Below, piece by piece: positions 1-7,831 of a stretch of 64,000 nt of DNA. The stretch is from assembly GCF_034932185.1 (NCBI RefSeq), contig NZ_JAYGHW010000002.1, forward strand, positions 96,496 to 160,495, written 5' to 3'. Made by a program: the position numbers and the translations under genes. This stretch comes from Spirulina sp034932185. Its GTDB lineage: Bacteria > Cyanobacteriota > Cyanobacteriia > Cyanobacteriales > Spirulinaceae. Below the pieces are notes generated by a model. That model was not told the origin of the DNA. It made no database searches and saw only the letters and a list, made by a program, of their open reading frames with translations. Position 1 is the first letter of the stretch. The number at the start of each line of letters is the position of its first letter.

Positions 1-1
1 A

Positions 2-91
2 GCAGTCCCGATGGTTGAAGCAATGGTTGCCCTCGTCCTCTGTGATCACCTGCTGCGGAATCAGGGTCAATGTACTGTTTTAACGCCTTGA
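2..91 (+). CDS. aroC: Chorismate synthase, C-terminal end (partial)
   Basis: An open frame enters from the left edge and stops with TGA at 89-91. Its last 29 residues include VEAMVALVLCDHLLR, which matches the C-terminal helix I recall for chorismate synthase. That enzyme removes phosphate from EPSP to give chorismate in the shikimate pathway. Only the tail is in the window, so active-site residues cannot be checked. The stop lies 7 bases before the next start, so co-transcription with the following hydrolase gene is possible. Confidence 0.7.
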   Translation, partial: AVPMVEAMVALVLCDHLLRNQGQCTVLTP

Positions 92-98
92 GTGCGCC

Positions 99-977
99 AT
101 GATGGAAACTAAGCCTGCAACTGAATTTCTCGTTCAATTTTGGGGAGTCCGGGGAAGTATCCCCTCCCCTGGCCCGGAAACCGTGGGTTACGGCGGCAAT
201 ACCTCCTGTGTGGATATGCGTATTGGCGGCAAGCATTTGATTTTTGATGGCGGTACTGGGTTGCGGGTTTTGGGTAAGGCCCTGATTAAGCAGTCCCCCA
301 TTGAGGCCTATGTGTTTTTTACCCACTACCATTGGGATCACATCCAAGGCATCCCATTTTTCTTTCCCACCTTTAATCCCCAAGATACGTTTCACATTCA
401 TGGTCAAGTGCCTCCCGAAGGGGAGTTGATGACGATGGAGAAGCATTTTAAAGAACGGGTGTTACATATTAACTCGCCGGTTCCCGTAGCAGAAATTGCC
501 GCTAACCTTCAATTCCACGATATTGTCTGCGGGGAAGCCTTCCAACTCGATGACATCACCATCGAAACCGCACCCTTGAACCATCCCAACGGTGCGATGG
601 GCTACCGGATCAGTTGGCAGGACTATACGGCGGTGTATTGTACGGATACAGAGCATTTCCCTGATCGCCTCGATGATAATGTGCTTCACCTCGCGAGGGA
701 TGCAGATATTTTTATCTATGACGCGATGTACACTGATGCCGAATATCACAACCCCAAATCGCCAAAAGTCGGTTGGGGCCATTCCACTTGGGAGGAGGGG
801 GTGCGGGTGGCCGAAGCCGCTGGCGTGAAGCAGTTGGTGATTTTCCACCATGAACCCAACCACAGTGATGCCTTTTTAGATCAGGTGGAAAAAGAGGTGC
901 TGGCGGTTTCTCCCACAGCAGTTATGGCCAAAGAGGGGCTGATTTTAGATGTCACCCAAGCCGGTAAGTTAGCCTAG
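99..977 (+). CDS. MBL-fold metallo-hydrolase
   Basis: A 292-residue cytosolic protein of the metallo-beta-lactamase superfamily. It opens with FWGVRGSIPSPG, followed by GGNTSCVDMRIG and the zinc motif THYHWDHIQG (HxHxDH) at about residue 75. Further metal-ligand candidates are in YCTDTEH and near IFHHEPNHSD. The GVRGSIP opening is typical of the subgroup near phosphodiesterase-like and cyclic-phosphate hydrolases, but the substrate cannot be read from sequence. It starts at ATGATG just after aroC; the second ATG is an equally possible start. Confidence 0.85.
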   Translation: MMETKPATEFLVQFWGVRGSIPSPGPETVGYGGNTSCVDMRIGGKHLIFDGGTGLRVLGKALIKQSPIEAYVFFTHYHWDHIQGIPFFFPTFNPQDTFHIHGQVPPEGELMTMEKHFKERVLHINSPVPVAEIAANLQFHDIVCGEAFQLDDITIETAPLNHPNGAMGYRISWQDYTAVYCTDTEHFPDRLDDNVLHLARDADIFIYDAMYTDAEYHNPKSPKVGWGHSTWEEGVRVAEAAGVKQLVIFHHEPNHSDAFLDQVEKEVLAVSPTAVMAKEGLILDVTQAGKLA

Positions 978-1024
978 GGGATTTTCGTGGTACTATAGAA
1001 GACTGTGAGTTTTGGGCAAAAGCA

Positions 1025-1393
1025 ATGTTGCACGCAGCAGACATCATCCGCTCCGTTGAAGCGGAATATCTCAAGGAAAAATTGCCGACGATCCATGTTG
1101 GCGATCTGGTTCGAGTCGGGATTCGCATTCAAGAAGGGGGCAAGGAACGGATTCAGCCCTACGAAGGGACGGTCATCGCCATGCGCCATGGAGGTTTAAG
1201 CGAAACCATTACGGTGCGGAAGATTTTCCAAGGCGTGGGCGTAGAGCGGGTGTTCCTGCTTCATTCCCCCAAGGTGGCGGAGATTAAAATTGTGCGACGG
1301 GGTAAAGTGCGCCGGGCCAAACTTTATTATCTGCGCGATCGCGTCGGTAAAGCCACCCGGATCAAGCAGCGGTTTGACCGTTCCCTCGACTAA
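1025..1393 (+). CDS. rplS: 50S ribosomal protein L19
   Basis: This 122-residue protein is a full-length L19, which sits at the subunit interface of the 50S particle. Recognisable blocks are VGDLVRVGIRIQEGGKERIQ, YEGTVIAMRHGG, ETITVRKIFQGVGVERVF and KLYYLRDRVGKA. The start is the ATG of MLHAADIIRSVE, the usual cyanobacterial N-terminus. It lies 48 bases after the MBL gene and about 100 bases before tRNA-Trp. No clear terminator follows; there is only a short T run at the end of the gene. Confidence 0.97.
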   Translation: MLHAADIIRSVEAEYLKEKLPTIHVGDLVRVGIRIQEGGKERIQPYEGTVIAMRHGGLSETITVRKIFQGVGVERVFLLHSPKVAEIKIVRRGKVRRAKLYYLRDRVGKATRIKQRFDRSLD

Positions 1394-1491
1394 AGCAGTT
1401 TTTTTGCCTGCGTTGCTTTCCATTACCCCTGTTTTGCATTACAATATTGAATCGGTAGGAAAATCAAAAACTCCATGCCGGTTCCGATAAT

Positions 1492-1564
1492 GCGCTCTTA
1501 GTTCAGTTGGTAGAACGCAGGTCTCCAAAACCTGATGTCGGGGGTTCAAGTCCTCCAGGGCGCG
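1492..1564 (+). tRNA. trnW: tRNA-Trp (CCA)
   Basis: The 73-nt cloverleaf has acceptor arms GCGCTCT / AGGGCGC (one G-U pair), a D arm TTAGTTCAGTTGGTAGAA, an anticodon loop with CCA in GTCTCCAAAAC, and a T arm GGGGGTTCAAGTCCTCC. The discriminator base is G, as usual for tRNA-Trp. CCA is not encoded. It lies between rplS and secE. Confidence 0.97.
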
Positions 1565-1667
1565 TCGTTCATTCTCCCCATCCCTCTATGCCTATGCGTG
1601 TAGGAGGATGTTTCGACTGTTGTTAAAATAAATTATCTAACCCTTTAGCGATCGCGGGAGATGAATC

Positions 1668-1940
1668 ATGGCAAAAAAAGATGTCAAGGCCGACCAAACC
1701 CCCAAGGGGTCAACCCCTAAAACCACTGCCAAAGAAAAAAATGAGCAGACCCCCAGCAATTTTAGTTTGATGGAGTTTCTCACCGAATCCAAAAGTGAAT
1801 TGGCAAAAGTGGTCTGGCCCTCACGGCAGCAATTAATTAGTGAATCAGCAGCAGTGATTTTGATGGTGACGTTGGTTGCGACAACGATTTACTTCGTTGA
1901 CAACTTATTTGAGTGGATTAGTCAATCGGTGTTCTCATGA
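1668..1940 (+). CDS. secE: Preprotein translocase subunit SecE
   Basis: A 90-residue SecE, the small clamp subunit of SecYEG. A hydrophilic N-terminus of about 30 residues rich in K, T and P precedes the conserved stretch FLTESKSELAKVVWPSRQQL. A single membrane span (about residues 60-82, AVILMVTLVATTIYFVDNLF) follows. The single-span form is typical of cyanobacteria and plastids. GGGAGAT lies 5-11 bases before the ATG as ribosome-binding site. The stop overlaps the nusG start in ATGA, indicating translational coupling. Confidence 0.96.
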   Translation: MAKKDVKADQTPKGSTPKTTAKEKNEQTPSNFSLMEFLTESKSELAKVVWPSRQQLISESAAVILMVTLVATTIYFVDNLFEWISQSVFS

Positions 1941-2560
1941 GTTTCTTATCTGAAGACGAACCCCAAAATGAACAGGAGCAGTCGTTAACGCCAGCGGCCA
2001 AGGCTCACTGGTATGCGATTCAAGTGGCATCTGGCTGCGAAAAGCGGGTGAAGGCTAACCTTGAGCAGCGGGTTCATACCTTAGATGTCGCCGATCGCAT
2101 CCTCCAAGTGCAAATTCCCCAAACCCCCACGATTAAAATTCGCAAGGATGGGGGGCGTACCCATAGCGAAGAAAAGATTTTTCCCGGCTATGTGTTGGTG
2201 CAAATGCGCCTGGATGATGAAGCTTGGCAAGCGGTGAAAAACACGCCCCATGTGATTAATTTTGTCGGAGCCGAGCAAAAACGCGCCACGGGCCGGGGTC
2301 GGGGCCATGTCAAACCCTTACCGTTAAGTCCGGCGGAAGTGGAGCGAATCTTTAAGCACGCCGAAGATCAAGAGCCGGTCGTTAAAATTAACATGACGAT
2401 TGGTGATAAGATCATGGTTCTGTCGGGGCCGTTTAAGGATTTTGAAGGGGAAGTGATTGAAGTCAGCCCAGAGCGGAGCAAGCTCAAGGCACTTCTCTCG
2501 ATTTTCGGACGGGATACCCCCGTAGAACTGGAGTTTACACAGGTCGAAAAACAAGGCTAA
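1937..2560 (+). CDS. nusG: Transcription termination/antitermination protein NusG
   Basis: A 207-residue NusG. The NGN domain runs from HWYAIQVASGCEKRVKANLE to about residue 120 and includes FPGYVLVQM and NTPHVINFVG. A C-terminal KOW domain contains GDKIMVLSGPFKDFEGEV. NusG binds RNA polymerase and modulates pausing and Rho- or ribosome-linked transcription. The start overlaps secE by four bases. An insert of about 12 residues, KRATGRGRGHVK, lies between the domains, as I recall for cyanobacterial NusG. Confidence 0.97.
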   Translation: MSFLSEDEPQNEQEQSLTPAAKAHWYAIQVASGCEKRVKANLEQRVHTLDVADRILQVQIPQTPTIKIRKDGGRTHSEEKIFPGYVLVQMRLDDEAWQAVKNTPHVINFVGAEQKRATGRGRGHVKPLPLSPAEVERIFKHAEDQEPVVKINMTIGDKIMVLSGPFKDFEGEVIEVSPERSKLKALLSIFGRDTPVELEFTQVEKQG

Positions 2561-2562
2561 AC

Positions 2563-2988
2563 ATGGCAAAAAAAGTAGTTGCGCTGGTTAAACTTGCGTT
2601 ACCAGCCGGTAAAGCGGCGGCAACGCCCCCCGTTGGCCCGGCTTTGGGTCAGCATGGGGTGAATATCATGGCGTTTTGTAAGGAATACAACGCCAAAACT
2701 GCCGAGAAAGTCGGGTTAATTATTCCGGTGGAAATCTCGATCTACGAAGATCGCAGTTTCACCTTTGTGTTGAAAACCCCGCCGGCCTCGGTGTTGATTA
2801 AAAAAGAAGCGGGGATTGAGCGGGGGGCAGCCCAGCCCAATAGCCAAATCGTTGGCAGCATTACCCGTGAGCAATTGCAAAAAATTGCCGAAATCAAGCT
2901 CCCTGACCTCAATGCCAATGACGTGGAAGCGGCGATGCGGATTGTGGCGGGAACGGCGAAAAATATGGGTGTGAAAATCACCGATTAA
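2563..2988 (+). CDS. rplK: 50S ribosomal protein L11
   Basis: This 141-residue protein is L11, part of the GTPase-associated centre with L10 and L7/L12. The N-terminal domain has KLALPAGKAAATPPVGPALG and GVNIMAFCKEYNAKT. The rRNA-binding C-terminal domain has LPDLNANDVEAAMRIVAGTA and ends MGVKITD. Its ATG follows the nusG stop by two bases, so coupled expression is likely. Confidence 0.98.
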   Translation: MAKKVVALVKLALPAGKAAATPPVGPALGQHGVNIMAFCKEYNAKTAEKVGLIIPVEISIYEDRSFTFVLKTPPASVLIKKEAGIERGAAQPNSQIVGSITREQLQKIAEIKLPDLNANDVEAAMRIVAGTAKNMGVKITD

Positions 2989-3044
2989 GTAAACATTATT
3001 GTGGGGAGAAGCTGTGGCTTCGTTTGCACCCTAGGAGATCAAAC

Positions 3045-3761
3045 ATGGCAAAGAAAGTTTCTCGCCGACTGCGCGAGGCGTTGGCAAAGGTGGAAGACCG
3101 GGCCTATGAACCCTTGGAGGCGTTGAACCTCCTCAAGGAAACGGCAACGGCAAAGTTTGATGAAACCGTTGAGGTGCATATCCGTTTAGGGATTGACCCC
3201 AAATATACGGATCAACAATTGCGGACGACGGTGGCTTTGCCCAAGGGGACAGGGCAAACGGTGCGGGTGGCGGTCGTGGCTCGTGGTGAATTGGTGAAAG
3301 TCGCAGAAAATGCTGGGGCGGATGTGTTTGGGTCTGATGACTTAATCGAAGAAATCCAAAAGGGGATGCTCGATTTTGATAAGCTGATTGCGACCCCGGA
3401 CATGATGCCGAAGGTGGCGAAGTTGGGGCGGATGTTGGGGCCGAAGGGCTTGATGCCCTCTCCGAAGGCGGGGACGGTGACGACGGATGTAGCGGGGGCG
3501 ATCGCCGAATTTAAAGCCGGGAAATTAGAGTTTCGGGCTGATCGAACGGGGATTGTTCATGTTATGTTTGGTAAGGCTTCGTTTCCGGCCGAGGATTTAC
3601 TCCAAAATCTCAAAGCACTTCAGGAAACGGTAGACCGCAATCGTCCCTCTGGGGCAAAGGGTCGTTACTGGCGCAGTATTTATGTGGCTGCATCGATGGG
3701 CCCTGCGATCCAGCTTGATATTAACGCCCTGCGGGATCTGAAGTTAACTGAAGTAGCTTAG
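3045..3761 (+). CDS. rplA: 50S ribosomal protein L1
   Basis: A 238-residue L1, a protein of the mobile L1 stalk. Diagnostic blocks are ETVEVHIRLGIDPKYTDQQL, TVALPKGTGQTVRVAV, MPKVAKLGRMLGPKGLMPSP and KAGTVTTDV. I chose the ATG at 3045 because TAGGAGAT lies just upstream and MAKKVSRRLREAL is the usual N-terminus. The frame is open for seven more codons upstream, but that extension has no family support. Confidence 0.97.
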   Translation: MAKKVSRRLREALAKVEDRAYEPLEALNLLKETATAKFDETVEVHIRLGIDPKYTDQQLRTTVALPKGTGQTVRVAVVARGELVKVAENAGADVFGSDDLIEEIQKGMLDFDKLIATPDMMPKVAKLGRMLGPKGLMPSPKAGTVTTDVAGAIAEFKAGKLEFRADRTGIVHVMFGKASFPAEDLLQNLKALQETVDRNRPSGAKGRYWRSIYVAASMGPAIQLDINALRDLKLTEVA

Positions 3762-3774
3762 ACGAAAAAACTCC

Positions 3775-3935
3775 GACAGAATTAAATACGTTTCTGTAAC
3801 AGGCTGAAGACAGCAGGTGCAGCAAGCTTAATGGCCTGCCGAGGAATGTTCCGGAAACGATGGGAAAGGGTGATATTTTCACGCTCCCATTGTTTCCGAG
3901 ACTGTAAAACCCCGGCATTGCTGTCGGGGTTTTGA
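3775..3935 (+). ncRNA. Ribosomal protein L10 leader with attenuator-like hairpin
   Basis: The 214-base rplA-rplJ gap has the expected content of an L10 leader, the mRNA site bound by L10-(L7/L12) for autogenous control of rplJL. It is rich in G/A internal-loop sequence (AGGAATGTTCCGGAAACGATGG) and carries an imperfect stem using GTTTCC near 3890. It ends in a perfect hairpin AAAACCCCG / CGGGGTTTT at 3906-3933, which could act as an attenuator. Identity rests on position and appearance; no covariance search was run. Confidence 0.7.
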
Positions 3936-3975
3936 TGTTGGTAACGAAGTCCATTTAAGGAGGTGAGACAAGATC

Positions 3976-4542
3976 ATGGGGAGAACCCGCGAAAATAAAG
4001 CCGCCATTATTGCTGAACTCAAGGAACTCTTGAGTACGACGCAATTAACTGTGGTTTTTGACTATCAAGGTTTGACGGTGGCGGAGATTTCTGATCTTCG
4101 CAATCGCCTCCGTCCCCTCGGTACGGTGTGCAAGGTGACGAAAAACACCTTTATGCAACTGGCCGTGGCGGAGGACAGCGAATGGCAACCGATGAGCGAG
4201 TTTTTGTCTGGCTCTAACGGCTTTTTGCTGGTTAAAGACGATATTGGCGGCGCGATTCGTGCCTACCAAGCCTTTAAGAAGGAAACCAAGAAAACGGAAT
4301 TCCGAGGCGGGGTAATGCAGGGCCGCGCCCTCAATGAGGAGCAGGTAAAGGCGATCGCCGATCTGCCTTCTAAGGAACAACTCATGGCGCAAATTGCGGG
4401 GGCGATCAATTCGATTCCCACCAGTTTGGCCGTGGGGATCAAGGAAGTGCCTTCTTCCTTGGCACGGGGCATCAACGAAGTGCCTAGTTCTTTGGGGCGG
4501 GCGATCGCGGCGATCGCTGCCAAGGATGGGGATGGGGAATAA
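3976..4542 (+). CDS. rplJ: 50S ribosomal protein L10
   Basis: A 188-residue L10, the base of the ribosomal stalk. The N-terminal domain includes VVFDYQGLTVAEISDLRNRLR and CKVTKNTFMQLA. GGVMQGRALNEEQVKAIADLPSKEQL precedes the C-terminal helix that binds L7/L12 dimers. The tail has two near-copies of a short segment (VGIKEVPSSLARGINEVPSS), so it is somewhat long and repetitive. AAGGAGGTGAG upstream of the ATG is an unusually strong Shine-Dalgarno for this genome. Confidence 0.97.
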   Translation: MGRTRENKAAIIAELKELLSTTQLTVVFDYQGLTVAEISDLRNRLRPLGTVCKVTKNTFMQLAVAEDSEWQPMSEFLSGSNGFLLVKDDIGGAIRAYQAFKKETKKTEFRGGVMQGRALNEEQVKAIADLPSKEQLMAQIAGAINSIPTSLAVGIKEVPSSLARGINEVPSSLGRAIAAIAAKDGDGE

Positions 4543-4596
4543 ATTTTCACCCAATCCCTTTTGTTCACAACTATCTAAACATTCAGGAGAAAATCC

Positions 4597-4995
4597 ATGT
4601 CCGCAGCAACCGACGAAATTCTGGAAAAGTTGAAATCTCTGACCCTTTTAGAAGCCTCTGAATTGGTCACACAAATTGAAGATGCTTTTGGTGTAACTGC
4701 TGCTGCCCCTGCGGGTGGTGGGATGATGATGATGGCTCCTGGTGCTGCTGCCCCTGCGGCTGCTGAACCGGAAGAGGAAAAAACCGAGTTTGATGTCATC
4801 CTCGAAAGTTTCCCCGATGACAAGAAAATCGCGATCTTGAAAGTGGTGCGTGCCATCACCGGCCTGGGCTTGAAAGAAGCGAAAGAAGTGGTGGAATCTG
4901 CTCCCAAGGCGCTCAAAGAAGCCACCACCAAAGACGATGCCGAAAGCATCAAGAAGCAGCTTGAAGAAGCAGGCGCGAAAGCTTCCATCAAGTAA
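4597..4995 (+). CDS. rplL: 50S ribosomal protein L7/L12
   Basis: A 132-residue L7/L12 stalk protein that recruits translational GTPases. It has an N-terminal dimerisation helix (ILEKLKSLTLLEASELVTQI), a flexible hinge rich in Ala, Pro and Met including GGGMMMMAPG, and the C-terminal domain EKTEFDVILESFPDDKKIAI with GLGLKEAKEVVE. AGGAGAAAATCC before the ATG is a good ribosome-binding site. It is the last gene of the ribosomal block and is followed by a strong terminator. Confidence 0.98.
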   Translation: MSAATDEILEKLKSLTLLEASELVTQIEDAFGVTAAAPAGGGMMMMAPGAAAPAAAEPEEEKTEFDVILESFPDDKKIAILKVVRAITGLGLKEAKEVVESAPKALKEATTKDDAESIKKQLEEAGAKASIK

Positions 4996-5035
4996 CCGTG
5001 TATTTGCTGCCTAGGCAGTGTTAGCGATGCTAATC

Positions 5036-5074
5036 AAAAAAGGGAGAGAAACTTCATGTTTCTTTCCCTTTTTT
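5036..5074 (+). terminator. Rho-independent terminator after rplL
   Basis: The arms AAAAAAGGGAGAGAAAC and GTTTCTTTCCCTTTTTT pair over 17 bases with one G-U pair and a five-base loop TTCAT. The hairpin is A-rich on one side and T-rich on the other. It closes the ribosomal protein operon. Confidence 0.88.
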
Positions 5075-5090
5075 AAGGATTGCGTGGGGG

Positions 5091-5140
5091 AGGGCGTAAA
5101 ATTTTTGTGCCTCCGGCAGGCATACGCCAACGCCCCTACG
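5091..5140. repeat. Intergenic dispersed repeat, copy 1
   Basis: The core TTTTTGTGCCTCCGGCAGGC followed by ACGCCAACGCCCCTACG is nearly identical to a copy at 7682-7734 (one substitution in that core). It lies between the rplL terminator and a convergent gene. It appears to be an invertible-type GTAGGGGCG...CGCCCCTAC palindrome carrying an inner stem CCTCCGGCAGG. Confidence 0.8.
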
Positions 5141-5157
5141 ATTTTGGGGGATTTGGT

Positions 5158-5739
5158 TTAGAGTCCTAGCTCACTACAGGGGGTTGTGTTGAAATTTCGG
5201 GTGTTGGGGTTGCCGTTTTCGATCCAGCCCTCGAAGGGGTGGCTAATGTTTAGCCATTCGATCCCATTTTCAATGCGGGTGTTGATAATAGTGATGCGCT
5301 CTCTGGGGAAAACGCGATCTCGTCCCTGAGAGTCAGGATTGGGAATGCTCCGAATCGGTAAACCCACTGTGGGATCTACGCGATGGTTAACACAAATATC
5401 TCCCACTGGTGTATTGAGATCAGGTAGGGTTCTGTTGCAATCAGTCAACACATTAGTGGAGATAAAACCGGCGAGAGGCAATCCGATATAAATTTGCTGG
5501 GCAAGGTCATCTGGCTCACCAATAATTACCTCTGTCCCACGCTCTAGAGTGCCAACTACCTCATCACCACCCCTCTGTGAATATACTTCGGTTCGCTGAT
5601 TAACTTGACGACATTGGCCAATGAGGTTGCGCGGTTGCCGCAAGTCTATCGGGGGAGTTTGAGCAATTGCACTACTAATACTCCCAAAGCCGAGGGTAGA
5701 AGTTAGGGCGATCGTGATCGCCTGTTGCCAATAGTTCAT
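5158..5739 (-). CDS. Exported SH3-like protein
   Basis: A 193-residue secreted protein of unknown function. A signal peptide (about residues 1-26, TIALTSTLGFGSISSAIAQ with a likely cleavage after AIAQ) is followed by two SH3-like segments. The first has VYSQRGGDEVVGTLERGTEV and the second has GLPIRSIPNPDSQGRDRVFP; both are followed by a short W/G-containing strand such as WLNISHPFEGWIENG. Six cysteines suggest disulfides after export. Its ATG follows the stop of the upstream gene with no gap (TAA-ATG), so the two are translationally coupled. Bacterial SH3 domains often bind cell-wall peptides, but no ligand can be assigned. Confidence 0.7.
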   Translation of the reverse strand: MNYWQQAITIALTSTLGFGSISSAIAQTPPIDLRQPRNLIGQCRQVNQRTEVYSQRGGDEVVGTLERGTEVIIGEPDDLAQQIYIGLPLAGFISTNVLTDCNRTLPDLNTPVGDICVNHRVDPTVGLPIRSIPNPDSQGRDRVFPRERITIINTRIENGIEWLNISHPFEGWIENGNPNTRNFNTTPCSELGL

Positions 5740-6426
5740 TTAATTACACTCTCTGGTTTCAGTTAAGTTGTGAGTTCGACGGTTGTTCTCGAAATGATAG
5801 AGCTTCACCCAACCTTCAAAATCAACATCATCACGCTCAAAAAGTCTTGGAATATATCTGACTCTTAACCAAGTTTGCTCTCCATCTAAGCGGAAACTTC
5901 GATTTTCTAACGGATCAGCCGCTTCTTCAACCAGATCTCCTTGAGTTAAGACGCGGCGAGTTCGGCGGTTTTCATTGTTATAGGGCGCACTATAGACAAA
6001 AAGAGTTTGTGCCTCAACACGATGACAAGCTGATGGTTGTTGTCGAGGTAGTCCTCCGGGAGGAACAAGCCTGCTACAGTCTTCAATCTTGCCAACATTG
6101 CCCTCACGAATAAATCCACTCTTGGGAGGTCGAGAAAAGTCTTCAATGGGAATCCAGCCATCATCAGGTGTACTATCCTCTAAAATCCGCACAAGAGTTT
6201 GAGCATTGAGGGTAATGGGCTGTGGGGTAGATTGAGAAAATAGTTCAGTTGACCGCTCTAGAAATGCACAGCGAGTGAATGTTTGAGCTAAGACTGGATT
6301 TTCCTGATTTTCCAGGCGGGGAGCGGGAGAATGGGGGGATGCGGCGATCGCTGCCCCTTCAGCAAGGGTTCCCAATGACAAAGTAAAGACGGCAAGGAGG
6401 GGAGTCCAAGGGATTGTCAGTTTCAT
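5740..6426 (-). CDS. Exported SH3-like protein, first gene of the pair
   Basis: A 228-residue exported protein with an N-terminal signal sequence (LLAVFTLSLGTLAEGAAIAA, residues about 9-28). It has two SH3-like stretches: one with ELFSQSTPQPITLNAQTLVR and GWIPIEDFSRPPKSGFI, and one with TLFVYSAPYNNENRRTRRVL and WLRVRYIPRLFERDDVDFEG. The layout resembles that of its downstream neighbour, so the two may be distant paralogues encoding a coupled pair of envelope proteins. No catalytic motif is visible. Function unknown. Confidence 0.7.
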   Translation of the reverse strand: MKLTIPWTPLLAVFTLSLGTLAEGAAIAASPHSPAPRLENQENPVLAQTFTRCAFLERSTELFSQSTPQPITLNAQTLVRILEDSTPDDGWIPIEDFSRPPKSGFIREGNVGKIEDCSRLVPPGGLPRQQPSACHRVEAQTLFVYSAPYNNENRRTRRVLTQGDLVEEAADPLENRSFRLDGEQTWLRVRYIPRLFERDDVDFEGWVKLYHFENNRRTHNLTETRECN

Positions 6427-6863
6427 GGTCGGTTTTTGGTATCCAATATACTCAATAGGCTGGAGAAAGCCGCCGGGCTTCCTCTATCTTCTCTTAATTT
6501 GCTGGGATCAACGCTAAATTATGCAGCGATCGCAGAATTTCGTCATGTTTATTCATTGGGAATAACCTAAAAAAGTTAACGACTCCGTTCGGGGTGGACA
6601 GTTCCCCAATCGCCCCTGATGCCGCCATGGTAAATCATGGTTCTCCCTTTAGGGCTAATCTCCCCTCGATTGTTGCAAAGAAGCTTAACCCAGAAGCCAA
6701 CCCTAGGGATAAAGATGAAGAAAAATGGCGAAAGTTAACATTGGATTGCGAAATTGAACCGAGGGGCGATCGCCGCAGAACCCCAATGCTACCCTCAAGA
6801 GCAATCCACCCTCACCACGGAAAAAGGGCGCAATGCCTGCGCCCAAACCGATGAAATTACCCT
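6427..6863. other. Intergenic stretch without a convincing gene
   Basis: This 437-base stretch separates the SH3 pair from the miniprotein gene. An 86-codon plus-strand frame (6594-6854) has no recognisable protein features or ribosome-binding site. A second short frame reading AIAAEPQCYPQEQSTLT lacks an upstream start and ends at the TGA overlapping the miniprotein ATG. It may be the remnant of a decayed small exported protein. Otherwise I see nothing here. Confidence 0.4.
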
Positions 6864-7037
6864 ATGAATCAGCACGATAACAACAACACCCGCCTCGAAT
6901 CTGCACTATTCGCTACGATTGGCGCAGGAATTGTCACATCTTTCGCCATTGGCCAGGGGCAGCCCCCTTTAGAAGCGTTTATGATTACAGCGATCGCTGT
7001 GGGGTTTGCCTTGGTTTGCCAGAAGTGGGCGGTTTAG
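6864..7037 (+). CDS. Small predicted membrane protein, 57 residues
   Basis: ATG at 6864 opens a 57-codon frame ending in TAG. After a polar N-terminus (MNQHDNNNTRLES) come two hydrophobic stretches, ALFATIGAGIVTSFAIG and AFMITAIAVGFALV, separated by QGQPPLE, and a short C-terminus QKWAV. This suggests a helical hairpin or two short membrane spans. It contains a HIP1 site in frame (coding TAIAV). No homologue is recognised and the ribosome-binding site is weak. It ends 47 bases before the convergent lepB gene. Confidence 0.5.
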   Translation: MNQHDNNNTRLESALFATIGAGIVTSFAIGQGQPPLEAFMITAIAVGFALVCQKWAV

Positions 7038-7083
7038 GAGTAGGAAGTGGAGATTGAGGAGTGAGAATTCCCTTTTCTCTCTC

Positions 7084-7644
7084 CTAGAGCGTGATCCAGC
7101 CGATGCGATCGGGGGGCCAAAAGCGAAAGACGGCTCGACCGATGACGTTTTCTTCGGGTAATACGCCCCAAATGTGGGAATCATTGCTGTTGTTGCGGTT
7201 ATCCCCCATCACGAAAAGGCGATGGTCGGGGATGGTGACATCGGGGAATTCATAGCGGGGCGGGGTGGCGATGTAGGGTTCTTGTAAGGGTTGTTGATCC
7301 AGATAAACCTGCTGCCGATGCACGCCTACGGCATGGCCCGGTGTCCCCATCACCCGCTTGATGAAGGCTTGGGCCGGGAGATAACCCTGGGATTGCAGTT
7401 CTTGGGGGGGGTTAAAAACGATGATGTCCCGCAATTGGGGGGGATGGAAGCGGTAGGAGACTTTTTCGACGACGACGCGATCGCCCGTTTCTAGGGTCGG
7501 TAACATTGAATCCGAGGGAATGTAGCGGGGTTCAGCCAAAAAGGTGCGAATCACCAACACCAGAAGGAGGGCGATCGCAATGGTTTTGAAGTTATCCCAG
7601 AGGACGGCTCGCCATTGAATTTTCGGGGTTTCAGGTGTGGTCAT
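7084..7644 (-). CDS. lepB: Signal peptidase I
   Basis: A 186-residue type I signal peptidase that cleaves signal peptides at the outer face of the plasma or thylakoid membrane. One N-terminal span (TIAIALLLVLVIRTFLAEPR) anchors it. The catalytic Ser is in PSDSMLPTL and the Lys in FIKRVMGTPGH. The C-terminal box GDNRNNSNDSHIWG is intact. I chose the ATG at 7644 (MTTPETPKIQWRAVLW). The frame stays open to 7812, but that extension runs through a dispersed repeat and lacks family similarity. It is divergent from crtD. Confidence 0.93.
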   Translation of the reverse strand: MTTPETPKIQWRAVLWDNFKTIAIALLLVLVIRTFLAEPRYIPSDSMLPTLETGDRVVVEKVSYRFHPPQLRDIIVFNPPQELQSQGYLPAQAFIKRVMGTPGHAVGVHRQQVYLDQQPLQEPYIATPPRYEFPDVTIPDHRLFVMGDNRNNSNDSHIWGVLPEENVIGRAVFRFWPPDRIGWITL

Positions 7645-7681
7645 GATCAAGTTCGCTGACTCAGATGGTGCAAGACATGAT

Positions 7682-7734
7682 GTAGGGGCGAAAAATTTTT
7701 GTGCCTCCGGCAGGCTTACGCCAACGCCCCTACG
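7682..7734. repeat. Intergenic dispersed repeat, copy 2
   Basis: Outer arms GTAGGGGCG and CGCCCCTAC enclose a stem CCTCCGGCAGG. The core matches the copy at 5091-5140 almost exactly. It lies in the divergent lepB-crtD promoter region, about 40 bases upstream of lepB. Confidence 0.82.
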
Positions 7735-7831
7735 CCGATTAATTCTACAACTGGACTCCCGCTCCTCTGCCTTTCGGATCGATGGAGAATCGCTATACTG
7801 AGAATTATTCATAAAACTTTACAATAGATTC

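Noticed and set aside
6594..6854. 86-codon plus-strand frame
   Set aside because: No ribosome-binding site, no recognisable domain and an implausible composition; I treat the region as intergenic.
7645..7812. N-terminal extension of signal peptidase I
   Set aside because: The open frame runs through an intergenic dispersed repeat and lacks similarity; the ATG at 7644 gives the normal protein.
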